Shown piece by piece: positions 42,401 to 49,565 of a stretch of DNA of 64,000 nt. The notes under the pieces were generated by a model, which worked only from the letters and a program-made list of their open reading frames with translations, searched no databases and was not told where the DNA came from. The translations under genes and the position numbers were made by a program. The stretch is from JAWKWH01 sp963669455 (lineage in GTDB: Bacteria > Pseudomonadota > Alphaproteobacteria > Rhizobiales > Rhizobiaceae): the NCBI GenBank assembly GCA_963669455.1, contig OY770026.1, positions 868,001 to 932,000 on the forward strand, in the 5' to 3' direction. The first letter of the stretch is position 1. Each line of letters begins with the position of its first letter.

Positions 42401-43350
42401 GGTCGATCCTGCTGGAGCAAACGGAAGCGTGGTCGTTTGATGCGTGTGCCGCCGAAAGCGGTGAGGTCGGCCTGATGGTGCTTGAGGGTGCAAAACAAAG
42501 GGACGTCCAGGTCGAGTGTATTATTCTCGATTACCAGATGCCGGGTATGAGCGGATTTGATGTGGCGCGCGCCGTGCGTGGTCACGAGGGGCTTTGCGAC
42601 ACGCCGATTGTTATGCTGACATCGGTGGATCAGGCTTTGTCGACGCAGGAATATCGCATTTTGGATATTGATGCACATCTGGTGAAGCCGGCCCGGTCTT
42701 CGCAACTTCTGGAGACACTTGTTCAAACAATTCAGGCGCATCGTAGCAGGATTGACAGGCAAAATGGCGGGAACGGTATGACTGCGCCCGTTGGCCCCGT
42801 TGCAGCGCCTTCATTGATAGCCGGTGAGGGTGAAACGGAGCCGGGCATTGTTGAGTCTGACATTGTCGAACCGGAACGGATTGAAACTCAGCCGGGTGCC
42901 GGCGCAGAGGGTGTCAAAGAGGCTGATAAACCCCAAAAGAATTGCGACAACCGGCTGGATATCCTTGTTGCGGAGGACAATGAGGTCAATCAGATCCTGT
43001 TTACGCAAATATTAGAGGATACCAACCTGTCCTTCGAAATCGCCATGAATGGCCGGATGGCGGTTGAGATGGCGATCGAAAGAAACCCGACCTTGATTTT
43101 GATGGATGTCTCAATGCCTGAGATGAATGGTCTGGAAGCCACCCAGGCGATTCGCGAGCATGAGAAAGAAACCGGTACGCGTACCCCAATCGTGGGCGTT
43201 ACAGCGCACGCGTTGACAGGCGATAAGGAACGTTGTCTTGAAGCGGGGATGGACGATTATCTGTCCAAGCCGATCAGCCCGGATGCGCTGCAGAAAAAAA
43301 TCGAAAAATGGCTGCCGGTTGATGGTGCGGAAGCCAAGGAAATTGCCTAG
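39454..43350 (+). CDS. Soluble hybrid sensor kinase with five PAS and two receiver domains
   Basis: A 1298-residue hybrid kinase without membrane spans. Five PAS-like modules occupy about residues 43-710. The phospho-acceptor His737 lies in FLANMSHEIRTPMNGVLG. The ATP-binding domain has NLMGNAVKFTE, DTGIGIPEEKIGAVFEKF and GTGLGLTITSKL. Two receivers follow, with acceptor Asp1026 (IILDYQMPGMSG) and Asp1218 (LILMDVSMPEMNG). There is no clear His phosphotransfer domain, so the signal must go to a separate Hpt protein or stay internal. ATG 39502 is an alternative start. Neighbours do not reveal the target pathway. Confidence 0.92.
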   Translation: MRHEGLGARFVVRDGDMKSENTGTRSGSSEVGDCAEMAEIDDSDQLRSLITAGGNWMWGTDADYTSVWFSDNVEEITGVSADDLIGGSHINFIKELAETDSAAEAHLEDLLAYRSFQNFEYTVPDAEPEFSRMSVCGVPVFVDGVFKGYRGTGRNISHLAPAAQAEQTPVDSQGGIEDTAMVQSIVDELDAAIIVYDDHNRLTYANTRCKQFFPEVPDVFDVGADYADFLAATIENSVFRLTDDAAEQLANGGLQDYIETCLAEVRQPVQLVDEVERSDGSWFQLSRRRNDDGGFIVGYADISDMKQRERALEEMNTRLIAILEAVPAGILVFDKEDKFIDANQMATQFLPKVVPVMQTGDPLRHFLELAHDAGYFQMSGSDDIDALYAVDKDAWLERYMERFHVDHGQAERQNSDGSWVQTIDKRTEDGMFIGVSLDITERKKREEEAAAANARLQGAIDALKDGFVIWDKDDQLVVCNDAYKNQVPAEMKITTGVSYRDLLNNLAHSGVVSDIEGKEDEWVQDLLSRREEELEQEIVFETHDRRWIMRRDQKTANGERVGIRSDITDVKKGELELQKAHEKADQLLGDFRTLIDTLKLGVVMVSEDLTAEIINTAFYEIWQVAASGGVREGCKFRDLMDINRDNGIYDISNEDWEDYVQSRCDEVIAGAVEPREFVRADGKTLVYSVTALSGGKRLITYQDITEHKAREQELESAQQKSELADRAKSEFLANMSHEIRTPMNGVLGMAELLAKSELDPKQKTFTDIIVKSGNALLTIINDILDFSKIDAGQLQLDLAPFNLAEAIEDVATLVSTRAKEKDLELIVRVKPGLPEFLVGDVGRIRQIVTNLMGNAVKFTEQGHVLVEVTGEQLDSSTKLKFSVTDTGIGIPEEKIGAVFEKFSQVDASSTRKHEGTGLGLTITSKLAELMHGKVGAHSKLGEGSTFWIEIELENSGVQGNEKIAPVDVTGAKLLIIDDNDVNRSILLEQTEAWSFDACAAESGEVGLMVLEGAKQRDVQVECIILDYQMPGMSGFDVARAVRGHEGLCDTPIVMLTSVDQALSTQEYRILDIDAHLVKPARSSQLLETLVQTIQAHRSRIDRQNGGNGMTAPVGPVAAPSLIAGEGETEPGIVESDIVEPERIETQPGAGAEGVKEADKPQKNCDNRLDILVAEDNEVNQILFTQILEDTNLSFEIAMNGRMAVEMAIERNPTLILMDVSMPEMNGLEATQAIREHEKETGTRTPIVGVTAHALTGDKERCLEAGMDDYLSKPISPDALQKKIEKWLPVDGAEAKEIA

Positions 43351-43390
43351 AGCAGCTTTCGTTCAGCTGCATCAGCACAGCATTTTTGAT

Positions 43391-44860
43391 TCAAGGGCTG
43401 ATCTTGAGGGTTTTCAAAAACGCGATCAATGCGCTGCGGTCCGTTTGGCTGGCATTGAGGTAGTTATCCCGCGCATTGCGAGCCTCGCCGCCGTGAGCGC
43501 TGATGATTTCGTTGATGGTCACGAGATCATTGCGATGTCCATAAGGGGCGGTGTCAGACATGCCCCATAGTTCTGCGGTCATGAATATGCCTGGCTGCAC
43601 CCCGCGTTGGGCTAGCTGCTCATTTGCCAGCGGTTCGCCTTCATCAGCTATATTGTGGCGCTTTAGATCGCCAAACAGGGGGACCAGCACCTGGCCCTCG
43701 GCGTTGCGCTCAAGTTTTGCCACCCAGTCTATGAGCCCCAGATCATAAATTGCCGGTTCTGCAACATCTGAGTTGGAAAGTGTGCCTTTTGCACCATAGG
43801 GCCCAGGATCGGCAAATTTCAGGCTTTCGAGCGGCAATTTTGATATGTGGCAGGTGCCGCAGTCAAATTGTTCAAATACCAGGCGGCCTTGCGCTGCCGC
43901 CTGGCGCCATTCGTCATCGTCCGGCTCCTGGATATGAGGGGCTGGAAGTCCGGCCTGCCAGGCGACCAGCGCGGAAACGTCGCCTTTTGTCATCTCAGTG
44001 GTGACGCCATCTCCGTCAAAGTCGAGTTCACCGGTCTGCTCAAATCCGAACCGCTCTTGTGCCTGCATGCCATGGTGATGATTGAGAACATTGACCGTGA
44101 ATTCGCGCAGCGACACAAACACGCCCTTCTGTCCAAAGGGTTTGACAATCAGATCATGACTGATGCCTTCAACCCCCGATACGTCCAGTTCACCGGACGG
44201 CAGAGCGATTAACTCGCCGAAGGAGACGCCTTTGGTGTCGAGTGCGGCTCGTATGGAACGGTTTTCGCCGCGGGCCCTGGCAATGGCGTTGTCACGGATC
44301 GCGTGCAGTTTTGCGGTCATTTCGCGAGACAGCAATTCGATCAGCCCGGCGCCGAATATATGCGTGGTGCCACGTTCATTGACCAGTGACGGGGCCAGTG
44401 AAGGGACCGGTATCGGCGCCAGATCGGCGGCATTGGCTTCACTGATAAAAATGTTGGTGACGAATTCCCCGGCGCCACCTGTGGCAGGCTGGTTATGGCA
44501 GCCCGAACAGGAATTGGCATCGGGACCGGAGGCCCGATCAAACAGTTCCCGCGGCGCTTTGCTGCGCTTTGCCGGTTCACTTTCCTGCGTCGCAAGAGGC
44601 CGGCCCGCGCCGTCGGCCCGCGTGAATTTGGCGGTAAACAGCGCTTCGCCCCTAAGGCGCAGTTCTTCCAGCACGATTGCGGGAAGCTCGCCGCGCAGAT
44701 TGTCCTGTTTGGTGTGTGCCTTGATTGCCCGTTCCGCCCAGGGTTTTTCCTGGGCAAGGGTGCCGGTGACGAGCGCCACGAACATGGCACCTGTCGTCAG
44801 AAGCGCTCGAATTTTGCGCTTCGACGGATGGATGGCCGATTTTATCAATGGAACGGGCAT
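43391..44860 (-). CDS. Di-haem cytochrome c oxidoreductase (DHOR/peroxidase-like)
   Basis: A 489-residue exported protein with two haem c sites, CSGCH (Cys118-His122) and CGTCH (Cys334-His338). The N-terminus has a signal peptide (LLTTGAMFVALVTGTLAQ). The layout matches the di-haem thiol-oxidoreductase-like family related to bacterial cytochrome c peroxidases (PF06537). It would act in the periplasm as a peroxidase or electron acceptor; substrate unknown. It converges on the hybrid kinase with 40 bases between stops. Confidence 0.82.
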   Translation of the reverse strand: MPVPLIKSAIHPSKRKIRALLTTGAMFVALVTGTLAQEKPWAERAIKAHTKQDNLRGELPAIVLEELRLRGEALFTAKFTRADGAGRPLATQESEPAKRSKAPRELFDRASGPDANSCSGCHNQPATGGAGEFVTNIFISEANAADLAPIPVPSLAPSLVNERGTTHIFGAGLIELLSREMTAKLHAIRDNAIARARGENRSIRAALDTKGVSFGELIALPSGELDVSGVEGISHDLIVKPFGQKGVFVSLREFTVNVLNHHHGMQAQERFGFEQTGELDFDGDGVTTEMTKGDVSALVAWQAGLPAPHIQEPDDDEWRQAAAQGRLVFEQFDCGTCHISKLPLESLKFADPGPYGAKGTLSNSDVAEPAIYDLGLIDWVAKLERNAEGQVLVPLFGDLKRHNIADEGEPLANEQLAQRGVQPGIFMTAELWGMSDTAPYGHRNDLVTINEIISAHGGEARNARDNYLNASQTDRSALIAFLKTLKISP

Positions 44861-44971
44861 GGTAACGGTCTATCGCGAACGAGCCGCGATGACCAACGTT
44901 CTGGGACTAAAATTCCGGCATCAAAAACCTGATCGGGTCTGGAGAAAATCGCCATGAGAGCGAAGATGCGC

Positions 44972-45232
44972 CTATCCGGCGCGGCAGCGGGCCTCATAGG
45001 TCTTGAGCGTGCGCGGATCGCGATAGATGCAATATCCCTTGCGCGTTGCCTGCCCGATCAGAACAGCGGCGCCTGCACCGATTGCAGCGCCTGCCAGCGC
45101 ACCGCCCACACGGCCGGTGGTAATGGCGCCAATTGCGCCGCCTGCCGCCGCACCCAAGGTCGCATCCCGTTCGACGGTCGAACAGCCGGCAACACCAAGT
45201 ACGAGAACAAGTCCAACAATGGCATTTTTCAT
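44972..45232 (-). CDS. Glycine-zipper lipoprotein
   Basis: An 86-residue predicted lipoprotein: signal segment NAIVGLVLVLGVAGC with a lipobox ending at Cys16, then a glycine-zipper stretch (AAAGGAIGAITTGRVGGALA, about 27-46, continuing as GAAIGAGAAVLIG). Such small zipper lipoproteins insert into or associate with the outer membrane (OmpA-like or 17-kDa antigen type). ATG 45232 has AGGAG about five bases upstream. A conserved C-terminal YCIYRDPRTLKTYEARC pair of cysteines may form a disulfide. Confidence 0.75.
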   Translation of the reverse strand: MKNAIVGLVLVLGVAGCSTVERDATLGAAAGGAIGAITTGRVGGALAGAAIGAGAAVLIGQATRKGYCIYRDPRTLKTYEARCRAG

Positions 45233-45417
45233 CAAAAATCTCCTGTCAACAAAAATGACCTGATTCGCTCTGCAGGCGTCAATCAATCACAACCATGCAT
45301 ACAAGGCAAAAGTTCGGCAATATTGTTTAAATCCTGACCACGACCACGATCGAGGGACAGGCCTCATGGGAGCCGGCGGCGATCAAACCACCGCACCACC
45401 TGTAACAATAAGCCAGA

Positions 45418-45708
45418 CTATCTTGACGCAACCTGGACGACAGGCTGCTCAAAGGAAGCCATGAAGGTTCCATTGGCGGAGATGCTCCAGACCAGTTCGG
45501 CATCGCTTTCTTCCAGTGCAGGATCGACATCAACGCATTGGCCAACGATCTGCGGATAGCTGGCCGAGAAGCGGATCATCGAGGTTTCAAGACTTGCTTC
45601 ACACTCGGCGGCGGTTTCGTAAACCGGGACCTGCGCGGGAAGTTCGCGGCAAACCAACATATCGTCAGAACAGCCGACCAAAAGAAGAATTGCTGCAATG
45701 TGTTCCAT
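45418..45708 (-). CDS. Small exported cysteine-containing hypothetical protein
   Basis: A 96-residue product from ATG 45708 (AAAGGAC upstream): EHIAAILLLVGCSDDMLVC resembles a short lipoprotein or signal segment, followed by a domain with further cysteines (YETAAECEASLE, IVGQCVDVDP). It occurs as a conserved hypothetical type in rhizobia as far as I can tell, with no known function. It shares strand with the glycine-zipper lipoprotein 185 bases downstream. The 280 bases upstream (to 45988) show no gene. Confidence 0.6.
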   Translation of the reverse strand: MEHIAAILLLVGCSDDMLVCRELPAQVPVYETAAECEASLETSMIRFSASYPQIVGQCVDVDPALEESDAELVWSISANGTFMASFEQPVVQVASR

Positions 45709-45988
45709 CGTCCCGTCCTTTCGACGTTTGCGCCACCGGTTGACCGGTGATCTGTAACCTGACGGGAACATAGCTTTTATGATGGATTGACGATGTGAGC
45801 GCCGTCACACTGGAGCGCTTCCACTGAATATTGGAGCCGTTTGGTGGGATCATCTGATCGCGCTTAAGGTGTTTTTCTAACTGCCGCAAAGACCCTCTCC
45901 ATCAAACTGACCCCATTTAATCAGGCGGCAAAGTTCCGTCCGGTAAAATCGGCTGTCAATTTTTCGGGCCTCTTACGTCATGAACCGC

Positions 45989-46408
45989 TCATCCGAGCAG
46001 ATCGATCAATGCCGGGATCAGCGGTTCATCGGCTGGCGGCATTTTATAGGTCCGCATGTCGCGCGGGCGGACCCATTTGAGCGATTGTCCTTCATTGGCG
46101 CGTGGTATGCCCCAAAACCGCCTGCAGATGAATAACGGCATCAGCAGATGGAATGTTTCGTAGGTGTGGCTGGCGAATGTCAGCGGGGCCAGGCAGGCTG
46201 CTTTCGTCTCGATATCAAGCTCTTCTGCAAGCTCGCGTATGACAGTTTGTTCCGGCGTTTCGCCAGTTTCAACCTTTCCGCCTGGAAATTCCCACAGGCC
46301 GGCGAGCGCCTTTCCTTCGGGCCGCTTTGCCAGAAGAACCCTGTTGTCTGCGTCAACCAGGGCGCAGGCGGCAACCAGCAGCACAGGTTTTGCCTCTTTG
46401 GACGTCAT
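45989..46408 (-). CDS. mutT: 8-oxo-dGTP diphosphatase (MutT)
   Basis: A 139-residue Nudix hydrolase that cleans 8-oxo-dGTP from the nucleotide pool. The Nudix box is GGKVETGETPEQTVIRELAE followed by EL (about residues 44-65), preceded by GLWEFPG, the MutT-specific context. Start ATG 46408 overlaps the upstream acetyltransferase stop by four bases, so both are co-translated. The order argJ-GNAT-mutT is typical in rhizobia. Confidence 0.9.
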   Translation of the reverse strand: MTSKEAKPVLLVAACALVDADNRVLLAKRPEGKALAGLWEFPGGKVETGETPEQTVIRELAEELDIETKAACLAPLTFASHTYETFHLLMPLFICRRFWGIPRANEGQSLKWVRPRDMRTYKMPPADEPLIPALIDLLG

Positions 46409-47190
46409 TTGTCCGTCACGTCCGGCGGGCGGCGATAGTGGTAACGGTAGGCTTCGGTAAATCCCAGTTTTCGGTACAGTTTCAGGGCAGGCGCGTTGTC
46501 GGCCTCGACTTGTAGCCAGGCCAGCTTGGCGCCGCGAAGCCGCGCCCATTTCAAGGCTGAACGGACGATATCGAACCCGTATCCTTTGCCGCGTTTCTGC
46601 TCATCGGTGGCGATTTCAAACATGCCGGCGAGATCGCCATCATGCACACAAATTGCGGTTGATACGGGTACTTCATCATATTCGTGGACGAACAGGCCCG
46701 TTTCGGCCTGTATCGATGTGATCACCTCCGATAATCCAGGCTGTATTGCCGGGTCGTTTGCGTTGAGAGCCATTGCGGCGGCGATGAAACGGCTTAGATC
46801 CTTCATTGGAATTTGGTCGAGCGCATCGGCGAAGTCCATCGATTCCAAATCCAGCGACATGACCAGGGATTCGGAAAAATGCGACCATCCGTTCTCATCC
46901 AGATGACGCGACAGCATCTCGCCAGCCAATGGCGAGATGCGAAAGGTCATTGGCCGGCCATAGGCGCTGAAATACCGCGAAGCTTTGTCGATGCGTTCGT
47001 CAAGATTGTGGATGTCGCCTGGATCAAGCAGATTGACGGAGTTCAGCCGCTTGGCTGGATGACCGCCCGTGAGGCGGATAACCCAAGTGCCATCATAGCG
47101 CACCGACGTTGCCGGCCAGGCGCGAAACGCCGCCGCTTCAAAACGCCTGACATTGGCTAGAAACGGGAGTTTCACAGAGTTTGAGACCAT
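46405..47190 (-). CDS. GNAT-family N-acetyltransferase
   Basis: A 261-residue protein with a C-terminal GNAT domain: GMFEIATDEQKRGKGYGFDI (acetyl-CoA loop, R/Q-x-x-G-x-G/A) followed by WLQVEADNAPALKLYRKLGF. The N-terminal 120 residues are a less conserved half-domain. I chose ATG 47190, 17 bases after the argJ stop; an upstream start at 47238 would overlap argJ. It is placed between argJ and mutT and overlaps mutT by four bases. Substrate is unknown. Confidence 0.8.
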   Translation of the reverse strand: MVSNSVKLPFLANVRRFEAAAFRAWPATSVRYDGTWVIRLTGGHPAKRLNSVNLLDPGDIHNLDERIDKASRYFSAYGRPMTFRISPLAGEMLSRHLDENGWSHFSESLVMSLDLESMDFADALDQIPMKDLSRFIAAAMALNANDPAIQPGLSEVITSIQAETGLFVHEYDEVPVSTAICVHDGDLAGMFEIATDEQKRGKGYGFDIVRSALKWARLRGAKLAWLQVEADNAPALKLYRKLGFTEAYRYHYRRPPDVTDK

Positions 47191-47206
47191 TTCACCATGA
47201 TACGCT

Positions 47207-48451
47207 CTAGCTTCGATAATCGCCGTTGATTGCAACATATTCTTTAGTCAAATCGCATGTCCAGACCGTAGCGCTGCCATCACCGATGCCTAAATCGGCG
47301 CGAATGGCGATCCGGTCGTTTTTCATATATTGCGACGCAGTTTCTTCGTCATAACCGGGGTCGCGCTGGCCTGAAAAAGCCACCCGATTGTCCCCAAACC
47401 AGATGGATAAACGGTCACGGTCTGCCGGTTCACCGGCCTTGCCGATGGCCATCACAACACGCCCCCAATTGGCATCCTCGCCGGCGATTGCGGTTTTGAC
47501 CAGGGGCGAGTTTGCGACGGCAAATCCGACCTTCTTTGCCGATATGTCGGATTGTGCGCCGGTAATTGTTATCTCAATCAACTTGCTGGCGCCTTCGCCA
47601 TCGCCGGCAACCTGCAGGGCAAGATCTTTCAAAACATCAAAAAAGGCCTGGCGAAACGGCTGGAGCCGGGGATCGCTGGCGCTTGTGATCAACGGTGCGC
47701 CGCGCTTTTTGGCCGTGCCGGTGGCAAATGCCAGCAGCGTGTCGCTGGTCGATGTATCACTGTCGACGGTAATCGAATTGAATGTCGTCTCAGCCTCGCT
47801 TTGCAACAATTCCTGAAGCGCGGATGCGCCAATTGCGGCGTCCGTTGCGACGAAGGCCAGCATGGTCGCCATATCGGGTGCAATCATGCCAGCACCTTTT
47901 GCCATCGCATTGATTGTTACCGTGACGCCGTCGATTTCAGTGCTCATGGTGGCGATTTTCGGGAAAGTGTCGGTGGTCATGATGGCGCGCGCTGCTGCTT
48001 GCCATTGATCCGAAGCGGCCGATGCGACCAGGCCGGGAAGGTATTTTGTGATTTTCCCCGCATCGAGCGGCTCGCCGATGACGCCGGTGGAGGCGGCAAA
48101 GACCTCGGTTTCGCTGCAATTTACCGCTTGTGCGCCGGATTTAGCCGTCAGCCGAACGGAATCGATGCCCGATTTCCCGGTAAAGGCGTTGGCATTGCCG
48201 GCATTGACCACGAGAAGCCGGGCACGGCCTCCAGAAAGGTGCTCGCGGCACAAATCGACCGGGGCGGAGGGGCATTTTGATTTGGTGAAAACACCTGCGA
48301 CGGTGGTCTCAGGCTCAAAAAGCATGATCATCAGATCATCGCGGCCGCCATATTTGATGCCGGCTTCGATCGCCGCAAGCCGAACCCCGTCGATAGAAGG
48401 CAGCACGGCAAGATCAGCCGGGGCCAAGGGGGACATCTTCACCGGTATCAT
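47207..48451 (-). CDS. argJ: Bifunctional ornithine acetyltransferase/N-acetylglutamate synthase
   Basis: ArgJ recycles the acetyl group between N-acetylornithine and glutamate in arginine synthesis. This 414-residue protein is made as a precursor that cuts itself before the Thr in KGAGMIAPDMATMLAFVATD (Thr of MATM), giving alpha and beta chains. N-terminal VAGVFTKSKCPSAPVD and LLVVNAGNANAFTG are conserved. ATG 48451 has CAGGTG upstream; GTG 48460 is the other option. The PPIase gene stop-to-start distance is 27 bases, so co-transcription with it is likely. Confidence 0.95.
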   Translation of the reverse strand: MIPVKMSPLAPADLAVLPSIDGVRLAAIEAGIKYGGRDDLMIMLFEPETTVAGVFTKSKCPSAPVDLCREHLSGGRARLLVVNAGNANAFTGKSGIDSVRLTAKSGAQAVNCSETEVFAASTGVIGEPLDAGKITKYLPGLVASAASDQWQAAARAIMTTDTFPKIATMSTEIDGVTVTINAMAKGAGMIAPDMATMLAFVATDAAIGASALQELLQSEAETTFNSITVDSDTSTSDTLLAFATGTAKKRGAPLITSASDPRLQPFRQAFFDVLKDLALQVAGDGEGASKLIEITITGAQSDISAKKVGFAVANSPLVKTAIAGEDANWGRVVMAIGKAGEPADRDRLSIWFGDNRVAFSGQRDPGYDEETASQYMKNDRIAIRADLGIGDGSATVWTCDLTKEYVAINGDYRS

Positions 48452-48478
48452 ATTGCGCACCTGAGTTGGTTTGAGAGC

Positions 48479-49333
48479 CTACCGGCCGATTTCCTCAACC
48501 TGGGCTTTCAATGTGTCGTCCACGACGTCAATTTTGGCATCGCCCCGCAGCCCATCAACCACTTTGGCGTAGATTTCACGGAACAAAACACCGCGGATTT
48601 GATCCTGGACATCCTCAAATGCCGGAGGTTGGCGGGCGCGCTTGTCTTCAACGAATATGACATGCCAGCCGAACTGGGTTTCAACCGGCTCTCTGGTATA
48701 TGCTCCCATATCGAGCTTGAATGCTGATTGTTCGAAAGCGGGGACCATCTGTCCCGGGCCAAAGTAACCGAGGTCGCCGCCACCGGGACCGCTGGGGCCG
48801 GTGGAGTGTTGTTTGGCCAACTCCGTGAAATCGCCGCCCTTATCCAGTTCGCCGATGATCTCGAGCGCTTTCTCCTTGGTCTTGACCAGGATGTGGCGTG
48901 CTTTGATTTCGTTGACTGGCGGTGTGTTGGCTATTTCAAGATCATAGCGCTTGCGGACTTCTTCATCGGTCATTTTTGCAGCGATTTCGGTTTCCACATA
49001 ACCGGTGTGCAAGGCGCGCTGGCGCAACAGCTCCATGCGGCGCTTAAAAGCCGGATTTTCATGCATTGCAGAGGCTTCGGCGGCTTTGGACATCAACTTG
49101 ACCTCAATCAGAAATGACAGCGCTGCGGCGCGCCTGCGCTCGGCTGGAACATTGGTCAATTGCTGTTCGAGATCTTTTAAAGCAAGATCGAGATCTGCCT
49201 CGGTGATGGCTTCACCGTTGACGTTCGCCATCACATCGTCCGGTGCGGCGGCTGCGCCACTACCTTGCGAAAAACTGATTGCTGCGGTGACAAACAGGAT
49301 GCTGGCCAACTTGCAGACTGAAAGGTTCAACAT
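48479..49333 (-). CDS. Parvulin-type peptidyl-prolyl isomerase
   Basis: A 284-residue periplasmic folding factor. A signal peptide (LASILFVTAAISFSQGSGAA) leads to a SurA/PrsA-like helical N-region (about 30-130) and a parvulin domain (about 133-225: IKARHILVKTKEKALEII, GGDLGYFGPGQMVPAFEQ, ETQFGWHVIFVEDKR). The frame is open to 49657, but ATG 49333 is backed by GGGAG and places the signal peptide at the N-terminus. It diverges from secA with 232 bases between; pairing of an exported chaperone with the translocase is common in rhizobia. Confidence 0.9.
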   Translation of the reverse strand: MLNLSVCKLASILFVTAAISFSQGSGAAAAPDDVMANVNGEAITEADLDLALKDLEQQLTNVPAERRRAAALSFLIEVKLMSKAAEASAMHENPAFKRRMELLRQRALHTGYVETEIAAKMTDEEVRKRYDLEIANTPPVNEIKARHILVKTKEKALEIIGELDKGGDFTELAKQHSTGPSGPGGGDLGYFGPGQMVPAFEQSAFKLDMGAYTREPVETQFGWHVIFVEDKRARQPPAFEDVQDQIRGVLFREIYAKVVDGLRGDAKIDVVDDTLKAQVEEIGR

Positions 49334-49565
49334 AGATATCTCCCGGTCGATATTAAACAGGTCAACAACACATATCGCGGGCGGGATCCTGTTCACGGGA
49401 AGGTGAGGCCGACCGCAGCGTTGACAACGTCTTGGCCCCCTCTTATCTGTCCTCCAACTGTGCGTCCAGAACCGTTTTCCGGACGCATTTTTGATGCTCT
49501 GCTTCGCTAGGCACCGCCAGCGCGGTTTTTCGTTGCTGAAAGAGCTGATTTCGAAAGGACCATCC

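Noticed and set aside
43348..43390. A third TA-flanked element after the hybrid kinase (stop followed by AGAGC)
   Set aside because: TAGAGC recalls the MITE start, but there is no matching right end or interior in the 40 bases before the next gene.
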